A stretch of 64,000 nt of DNA, taken from NCBI GenBank assembly GCA_949318235.1, contig OX439131.1, forward strand, positions 14,256,434 through 14,320,433, in the 5' to 3' direction. This document shows, piece after piece, positions 44,580 through 54,379 of this stretch. Source of the DNA: Ecdyonurus torrentis. Its lineage: Eukaryota > Arthropoda > Insecta > Ephemeroptera > Heptageniidae. The position numbers were made by a program, and so were the translations under genes. The notes under the pieces were generated by a model, which saw nothing but the letters and a program-made list of their open reading frames with translations, made no database searches and was not told where the DNA came from. Every line of letters starts with the position of its first letter. The first letter of the stretch is position 1.

Positions 44580-47500
44580 GACTGCATGAAAAAAACATCC
44601 TTATTTGCTGATACAAAAGCTACAGTAGTTCAATTACTGTACCATGATTTAAGTAGATGCTACTAACCTAAGTCTTAGTAAGATATATTAAAGAAAATAA
44701 GCTATCATGGTTAGGTATGCCAACTTTGAAATTCTCCTATTCTTTTATTTCAAATTTATCATAAGTCTCAATAAGATAATGTACAATAATTAAATTATTT
44801 ATTTATTAAACACCAAGGTGTACTTATACATATTTATATAGGTCTACATAATAATAACAATAATAATAATAACAAATGTATACTAAATAATACCACCATG
44901 TGTTGGACTTTCACAAGACTGTCAAAAACCTTTAAACTACCCTCATCACAACACACACAACTTCTGCTGTTGTTATAAAGTAGATTTCACAATGAATGTA
45001 ACTTTTGTGTAAATTGCTGTACAGTACCTTAATTTTAATAACAATTAAATTTTGTTGATTTATGTTAAATCTTATGCACATTGCAAACACTACTTAATGA
45101 AAACAGATAACAATGCATGGTGATTCTGCATGTACAATTTCATGTTAATAATAATAAAAAAAAAAAATAATAAAACAAACAAAAACAAACAAAAATGCTG
45201 ATAGTGCTGATACTGATAGTATAACCACCCAGCTTGAGAACATTAGAACTCAAAATTATGGGTACGCTTTTCAGAGCCAATAACTCTACTTTTTTCTCTA
45301 TATCTATGGGTATAGAATAAGTATATTACCTGCTACCAAGAGATCCAGTCCTAAAAGGCCAATAAGTGCAGCATAACGAGGTTGATCTGGTCCACAGCAG
45401 AGTGCAAATAACAATGCTAGTCCAAGTCCAACTAGGGTCAGGATGAACGCTATAGTGTAGAAGAACTGGGTGGCGATCATAAATGCTGAAAATTGAGACA
45501 ATGTCATTAAGGAGAGAGGTCATTAATGTCAATTTGCTGGTAATGGAAGAGATTCTCAGCTGTGATTTTTCTGCCATGATACAGTGGACCAAGAGGAACT
45601 CAAATGTCTAAAAATTATTGACGGTCAACATTGAAACTTTTCAATTATAGAGATTTGAAATTTTATGCTAATTTCAACAATTTTTTGTCCCTATTTTTAT
45701 AGTGGCACACTCTAAATTTTTGTCAGGGGTAGCTGACACAATAATTACAGTACTGTACATAAGATTTGAAATGCAAACAAATTTGATGGTAAAGGATCCT
45801 TACTCCTGGCGTGAGCACACTGTTACTTCAAGTTTATTTTCTCTTATATCTTGACCTCCACTCACTTGTTAATTGTCCTGTTACAGTCAGTATTAAATTT
45901 TATCTTTTGCACATTTATGGCACAATATTATCATATTTAGGAAATTGTAAAATACATTTTTTTATTACAGAAATAGTTAGGGGGGAGGGGAGGTTATATT
46001 ACTGCACTTTACAATACTTAACTGTAAATACTGGTATGTAAGTACAGTACATCAATATTCATGCAATCAAATATGATAATAGAGATGCCAATTGTATTAA
46101 TGAATCACTATGATGTCATACGGTTACATTATACTTTTTATTGAGTCAATTTATTTAAATTAAAGTCATGTAAAATTAATACATAAGTATATTTTTGCAC
46201 TGAGATGGTCCATTTCATTGTAAAATTGATGTAATAACATTTGAGCATAAGCAAATAGCCCTGATGCCAAGTGAGTGGTTTTGCCACCACTCTATAGGTA
46301 TCAATTATGTTTGTTCATACTGCTTCTGGTGGTCAATTTAGTCCCAAGCATAGGACTTAGAGGCTACAAATAATCAGGAGTATATAATTAATGAGCACTT
46401 ACGAGGTAATAAGAATCCACGGATCTTGTCATAGCCAGTGGTGAATGGATCATATATCCAACGACATCCCACAAAAAATCTCCGCTGATATTCATCGAGA
46501 GGGTCAGGGAGAGATCGGAAACAATGTGTCCACAGTCCTAGTCGCTCTAGCCGTGCGCCTGTGATTCTATAGTCACTTACGAGCCAACTCGGAGAACAGA
46601 ATGCAACAGTGACGCAAACTATAGTGATGGCAAAGATTCCCAAGGCGCAATTGCCTGAAAGGCTGCGCTTCTTTCCCATCGCTTCTTCCTAAAAAAAAAA
46701 ACAAAAAAAAAAAAAAAAACAATAAATAAACAGAATTATTACTATTAATGTTAACAATCGCACCTGTTGATGGTGCCTAACACACATCGCATCAAATCAC
46801 AAGAATTTGGATGCCCACTAGGAACTAATAGTATGATAATACACTATTTTTGCTTGAATGCGGAATTGATAACACGTAGTGAAATTAAAAATATTCATGT
46901 TAGTATCGTTATCTACAAAATATGAGTAAGTATTTAGGTTATCTATATAGTGTATGTCACTACTGAATGCACCATCGCGTCAGGTGCCGTTACGATATAA
47001 TTTATCTTCTCTTACCTTTTTACTTTGATAAGCCGTTGTGGCGACGTTTCTCTTAAACTTATGGCACTAAAATAATTTGTACTATCAGCTACGGTGTCTT
47101 AAAGAAAATGAATTTAAAGCAAAGCAAATAAACGACGTCAGATCACTTTCTACGGTTTACTTACCGTCGACGCCCTGCAATAACAATGCGCTATTGCGCT
47201 GCGTTCTTGCGCATTTTCCCACCCCCACTCTTCTTTTGGCGGTAAAAGACGAAAGTTTTTTCTGTCCTTGGCATGATTTTTGTGGGAACTCGGAAGTTTA
47301 TTCCATTGTTTTCAGAAAAATTTTCATCAAATGCGTGCAATTTTTATGATTATTAAACGTTACAATTAGAATATTACATAAAGTAGCATTATGAGAAAAG
47401 AGGATAATAGCGTCTAGTGATGTGTAATGAATGAAGTGTGCTTGGCTTTTATAGCGTATTTATTATAGTTTTTGTTATACTATATATTTAATTCTAAAGT

Positions 47501-50500
47501 CTTTTTTTTTTACAACATGCTTTTTTACGGTTATCATTATTTTTACTCTTGCATCTTTTACCAAATTAATTTAACTCGCATGAGAGTTAAGATTTGTTTT
47601 TATGTCGCGTTTTGTAACTATTATAGCTTTTGTCAGCAATTACCTATGTGTTTTATGTTTTATCAAATAAACATATATGCACAACTCATAAAGAAATCAA
47701 TATTGAATCAATTACATCATTATAGCCTAATCTTCTAACATAAAAAAAAAACTAACATTCGTATTTGTATAAAAGTAAGCATTATACTCTTCTTTTTTTT
47801 TACCATTCAATTTATATTCCCTCATTACTGCATTGGGTAGAGCTAGCTAGGATACTTATGGACTATCGTCACCATGTGGTTAATATACAAGGTCTATATA
47901 TAAGAAGTTAGATGCTCCGGGAAAAGATTTGGCCAAAGTCGCGCAGCTTAAAGGAATTCACCAAAGATGCCACCACTTGAAACTTTGTTCACTTTATCAG
48001 TGACGTAACTGGTGAACGGCATCGTATTGGCTTAGAACCAAGTACAATCCATCACAAAATGAAATCGAATGCGCGAGTTTTGTGCAGTGATCAACCTCTT
48101 TATTATATGGACCTCAGTTAATATGCAATACTCCTTACATTCTCAGGTTCATCCCATTAAAAAAAATATATATATAAAAAAAAAACTTTGATAATGGATT
48201 AATTATCATTTTTCGATATATATGAAATTGTCTTTGCAATACAATAATAATAAATAATAATTAATTTTTTGAATCCAATTTTTGTATTAGCCCTATTTTA
48301 GAGTGTCATGTATCAAATAAATACACATATTACTTTTTTATTTCATATTTTTATTGTAAAATATAGCTTTATCAAAGTAAATAAAATACACACACTTAAC
48401 TGTATGTATAATAAATCAATTTAAAATTACATGTACAAATTACTAAATAAAATGGACGGAATAATATATGAGCAGCATTTTATACTTACATTGCTAATTA
48501 TTATAATAAATCAATTATGTAATGGAATGCTGCTATTTGTGCTTTATAAATATGTGTTGAGATTCAAAATAATGGACGGATATAATTATCATAGTCACAC
48601 AAGCACATACCCTTCATCTAAGTAAAATAGTAATTAAAAATTTCTGCTCTTTTCTAGTGCAGAAACTTGAGGGTTTACTAGATAATATCAAAACTTAAAG
48701 ACACTAGATGAAAAAATTCAATATAAAATATATTTTATATTCAGACATGCATTCTTTTTTAATGGCATTTAAAATACTAAAGCAAGGTTGAATTTGGTCT
48801 TCAGAGGCTAATCAACACCATAGGTAGAAGGGACCACTCCAACAGAAGGTTTTGGGGCATTAGGGCCTCAAGAGACCACCACAGGCATGAGAACTAATCA
48901 CACACGAGACCACTTTACATTCGAGGATCCAAAAACAGCTAGGTGCCAGATAGTAAATGCCAACCCATTTCTTATGGCCAATCCATCCCTATATATATAT
49001 ATAACCTGGCTAAATTCTAATACCCTATCATTCATATACTCAAGGTAAAAAATATCATAAATTTCTTAATACTTATATTGATATACTGTACAGAGAAACT
49101 GCCTCATGACACCTAAATTTTATAAAAGTTTGTTTAAGTTCTTAACAGAAACTTATAAAAATCAAACTTACTGTATTACTAAAAAAAATAATAATGATAA
49201 AAGGCTACAACAAAACAATCCCTCTGCACAACATTATACACAACACACACATTATATTGATTATTAAAACTGCAAAAATTTAAGCAATGCAATTTTTTAC
49301 ATGCATGCTGATGGACGAACTGGTACAATTAAATTGTTAATAGCATGAAAATTATCTATAATTAACATATCCTCAAACATCATTGCTTCATATACAATTT
49401 CTCTTTTAAGTTGAGTTCAGATTGAGACATAAAACAGCGGTGAAATGTTTTTATGTCATTTGGATTGAATGTGCATGCACAGATCTAGTCTCAGGGGCGG
49501 ATCCAGCCCAAAAATTTGGAGGGGGTGATTTCCTAGAGTGCAATGCTAATCTTGGGTGATAGCGGGTGGTGGGTGGTAATACCTGTAATGCATTTTTACC
49601 GTTTTGGAGGGGGTAGTCGCCCCCCCCCCTCCCCCTCTGGATCCGCCCCTGTCTGGTCTTTGCTTAGCATTATGTGTGAAACATAAATATTTCAATATTG
49701 ATTTATGTATCACAGTCTGAACTCTACTTTAAAATATAACATTGTTACAAGTGCTGCTAAAATCTGGATTACAGATTATAACTTATCCAGATCGGAGAAT
49801 GTGGATTTTGAGCACATTTGGATTTCAAACTAGTCAACAGTCTAAATCTTAAAAGCAATAACAAAAAAATTAAAATAAAAAAATAATAATAAAAATGTAA
49901 GTTTTGCTCACATGTTTGCCCAATAATCTGGACTTTTGACCCAGATCTACAAATTGATAAAAATTATCCAAGTCTAATCATCTGGATCGTGATCCACATA
50001 CAAATTTGGTCAACACAATTTGTTATCCAGATTTCTTTACAGCACATTTTTCCCTAAAAATAATAATAAAATTGAAGACACTAAAAATGTACTGCTCGAC
50101 TATAAAAATAACATATGAAAAATACAATTTTCTATAAACAATATTTTGAACATACCATACATGATATTTTTTGTTAAAAAATAGTACCTATTTAATTTAG
50201 AATAATACAGATAAATAGGTCTATTTCATTTAATTTCAATAAAATGCACACAAGGGTCAAAAAATGGGAAATATATAACAGCAAAAATTTTTTTTGCAAG
50301 TTATTTAAACATAATAACCATAAAGAAATTGCTTTTTTGTTATATTGTAAGTTATACACAATGAAAATTTTAAAAATAATTTTGTTGATAGTTTTAGCTT
50401 GCAAAGGAATACAACAAAGTCTAGGTACCGGTACTGTACCTCAAATTTGGATCAGAAGTCAATTTTTAAGAATGATATGTATGCAATATAATTTTTATTA

Positions 50501-53500
50501 TAATCTATACATTATAAATATAACTCTTTACTGTCTGTGAAAGGCACTAATATTGCATTTTTGTTTTCATTGTTAAAATTAATTTAAAAGGAGATTATGA
50601 TATTAGATAATATTTTGTAAAATTTTAGTCAAATCTTATTTAAGAAATACATAATCATACTTGTTTACCTCCGAACACACTAAAGTTAATTGTTAATTTC
50701 AAAAGTCATTACTGTAACTTTAGCAGTTGTACAACCAAATATTTTTCTTGTCAATACATCATTATTATTATCATAAAATTAAGCTGCAACAATAACAATT
50801 CTACTGTGAGGCTACCTGTTTAGTGTTTGATTGTATCCATGTGATAGGCTGCTCTACGATGTCTCTCATTTCTTAACTTTGCTTGGTATGATCTCCCCTC
50901 GGCAAAGAATTGTGCTGCAGTGACCCACAATAGAAGAGAAGCAATGACAGCAAGTGCATAAGACCAGGAGATGTCATTATGTTCCCAATTAGGCATCCAA
51001 TCTCGGCCATCTCCATAAGCACCAAATATGATGCATGAAATACTGCCACAGAAAGCTGAGGAGCAAAAGAAAGATGTTAATTAATTCAAGCATTTTAGAA
51101 ATTAATTTAAACTACAAAGTATTTATTTTTTATGTACAGCTCCGGCTAAAAGTTTAAAAACGAAGCAGTACACAGTACCGGCCGCTGCGTTTTTTTATTA
51201 TTATTATTATTTTTAAATATTTTTTTAGATAGCTTTGTGTGGTTGCGGGTTGCCTATACAAATTGTTCTTAAACTTTTGGCCAGAGCTGTACATGTGTTG
51301 GAATTTCTTAAGGATTAATTTCCATCCTAAAACTGTTTAGAAAGATTTTAATTAAATTTTCAGAATACATTGAGCATTGCACGAAACAATTTTTTCCCTA
51401 ACCTTTTTCTATCGTCAAATTTTTTTAGTTCATCCAGGATTGTCTATATAAAATACCAGTAATTTTAATTTACTCCACCAAATTTTATATTCATTGTGAT
51501 CTAATTTCTCTGCCTACTATTTTCTATTTACTATATTAATCTGATTACATATAGGCCTATTATTATTAATATTTTTTTAAAATATTTTAGTATCATTTCA
51601 ATATTTTCATGGTACATACCGTATTTGTTTTTCAACTCGTTTAAAAAAAAAATTTTTTTTTGATTTTGACTGTTTTTTTAATCAAGCAGTGAGTGAAAAT
51701 AAATTGTGATAAATGTATTGAAGGAATTGTATTGGAACTTTCAATATGAAAAAAATGGGAGATCGGTACATCAAAAAATATATATATATTTTTAAATAAA
51801 TATCTTACAATAATTTTTTAAAACTAATTGAACCCCAGCTGATAGAGGTTTGCAGTTAATTTGCTTACACATTTAAAACTTATTTTACATTTACTGTGCC
51901 ATAAGCTCCGTGTGAGTGGCATTACTTAGCTACTGGACGGCAACTTGATGAGCCATATATTCAGTTCATACCACCTAAGGATGCAACCAATAAGAGAGCG
52001 CCTAAAAACTCTCAATTTAGTAATATTACCCCACCTCCTAGTGACCTTGAGCGCTTTAGCATCTATTGGCTTGCGACTCAATTTCGATTAATCACAAACA
52101 TCCTTAGGTGGCGCGGACTGTACTAAAGGGCATGAATGAGTGTTTATATCAAATATTACTATCCCTAAAATTTAAAACAAGTGAAAGCATGTAAAAGTGT
52201 ACATATAGTATCAGTCATCAAAATGGTCTGTCCTTGGATTGGAAAAAAAAAAAAATGGTACGAGGATAATTATACAATACAAAAACATACGAAACCACCC
52301 ATTCCTACCTGGCATGCTACATCCATAAATATCCATTAGGATTTATATGTATGGACAATATGGTAATTGTATTATAGTTATCAGCCAGTTATAGGCAGAT
52401 TGGGATACAGTAACCGCAGTTTTTTATATTGCATGCACTGAAGAAAACAAAATCCCAATCTGCCGGTAACTAGTACACTGTCACTGCTTATTAATTGTGG
52501 CAACTCTTGAAATGATTTTACAACATACAGTACAAATGTAGTTTTTTCTCATTTAATTTGTTATAGGGTGTGTACGCATGACATCATTCTGAGTGCTTTT
52601 CGATGCTCATCTTGAGCAATGAATAACATTGCTCAGCATAGGACAAACGTAGTTTTTGGCTATTTTCTTTGGAAAATTAGCTATTTTTTGTCATTATTAT
52701 TTTTCTTGCATACTTGAGGTACTAATTCAACCTGTTAACAGCATCATTGCTCTCAAAAAAAAAAAAAAAAATAATAATAAAATAAAACTTGTGAAGTATT
52801 TTTAAACTGGCAAAATGTGCCATTTTCCTATACCGGCCAATGTTATTTACAGTAGTACTCACTTATGACGTCGACTTTAACATGAATGTAACCACCCTAT
52901 AGACTTAACAAAGTATGTGGCATTCATATTATTTTTTGTATTGTTCATTCAAATATGGTCATAGAATGATACTTTCATTCACGTACAAGTTAAAAGACTT
53001 TAAACTTCTGCTGGTTTACCACGCTCATGGTAGTGTGTCGTATATATATACACCGTACTCTTGTTAATTTTTAAAATACATAATTTATAGAATATTTCCC
53101 ACATTAATGTATTACATACCTGCAAATGTTATCAAACCAGACAAGATAAAGAGAACTTTGGGGAGACGTGGACTTTCTTTATCTGTGACCAAAAATTTGA
53201 AGATCAACATGAGACTGAATAGCAGTGCAGTTAGGCAGAATGTGAAGAACGTTTGAGTTGCCTTGAAAAATGCTGCACCAGAACAACATAAAAATGTTCA
53301 TTAATAGACATATATCTTCAAAAATATTAGTAATCTATGTAAATTTAATACTTACGGGGCAAAAGGAAGTCATGGATGATATAATATTCCTCCTCAAAAA
53401 CCCACCAACAACCAGTAAATTTTGTATCGTACCAATGATGTGGCTCCTCAAAATTGTGAAAACAGACCTGCCAAAGTCCTGAGGAGAGATATATATAGAT

Positions 53501-54348
53501 ATTAGAACATAATTCAACACCTGTTTGATTAAAATGTAACATTCATAAGGGTCTAGCCACGCCTTGTTACCGTACCGATGCGAAGAAATGTGGGATTCTT
53601 GAGTTCTCCGTCTGTTTCTAGCCAGCAGGGTGTTGAAAATGCAATGGCAACTAATATAAAACAAAGCAGTGATAGAATGCAGGCAATTAATCCATTTCTT
53701 GACTTAAAACTCATGATTAAGTGTAAACAAAATAAACACAAACAAATATTTCTGAAAACAGGTGTACAGCTTCCCCTAAACTGATTCTGATTGGTTACTT
53801 TAAAATGCGGGACCATTGTACTATTTAGTTTACATAGCTGCTAATAGATGGCCAAAACTAACTAAAAATGTAAAAATTACCGTGAAAATTCAAATATCAA
53901 AATGCTATAGCTATATTCAATTTGTTATTAATTTTGCTAGTTTTTTTAAGTTTTATTGGTTTTGTTTTAGTGTGGTTTGAACCAACTGATCCGAACAAAG
54001 CGGGTTCGCCAACACGCTCCCCTCTTTGGAATACGCTCAGCTTTATTTCACCAAACTTCCGAGAGCTGCAGATGATATCCTCCGCCACAGGTTTGGATTT
54101 TATGGATTTATACGCGTATATACACACAGTACACAGACACACACATCATTCATTTAATTATTAAGGATCAATTTATTTGAAGTGTTGATAAATAATTTTT
54201 ATTTTATCCACTATACAGGTGCAACAGTGTTTGACGTAAATTCTGCTGACACCGAGGGAATATTAGAGGAAAGTTTACGACTTGCGCGATATCTCACTGG
54301 TCAAGGAGTGGGTACCGTGCTGGTCACCTTGGGTAGCCTGGGAGCAAT

Positions 54349-54379
<31 letters not shown>

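Larger units (their letters stand above)
38942..53970 (+). other. 15-kb intron of the kinase gene hosting three antisense genes
   Basis: The donor is gtaagtaca after CCTG at 38941 and the acceptor is ttttgttttag ending at 53970. Joining the flanking exons restores a Val codon and a continuous kinase reading frame (ANVP then VWFEPTD), which supports a real intron rather than two genes. It contains three complete claudin-like genes on the - strand, several MITE-like elements and long homopolymer tracts. The other visible kinase introns range from 87 bp to about 1.2 kb, so this one is unusually long. Confidence 0.8.

Noticed and set aside
47077..47349. 90-codon open frame on the + strand
   Set aside because: It overlaps the claudin B promoter and candidate first exons on the other strand and shows no domain or splice context.
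48820..48980. GC-richer patch that might be an old repeat or exon
   Set aside because: No open frame, terminal repeats or second copy recognised.
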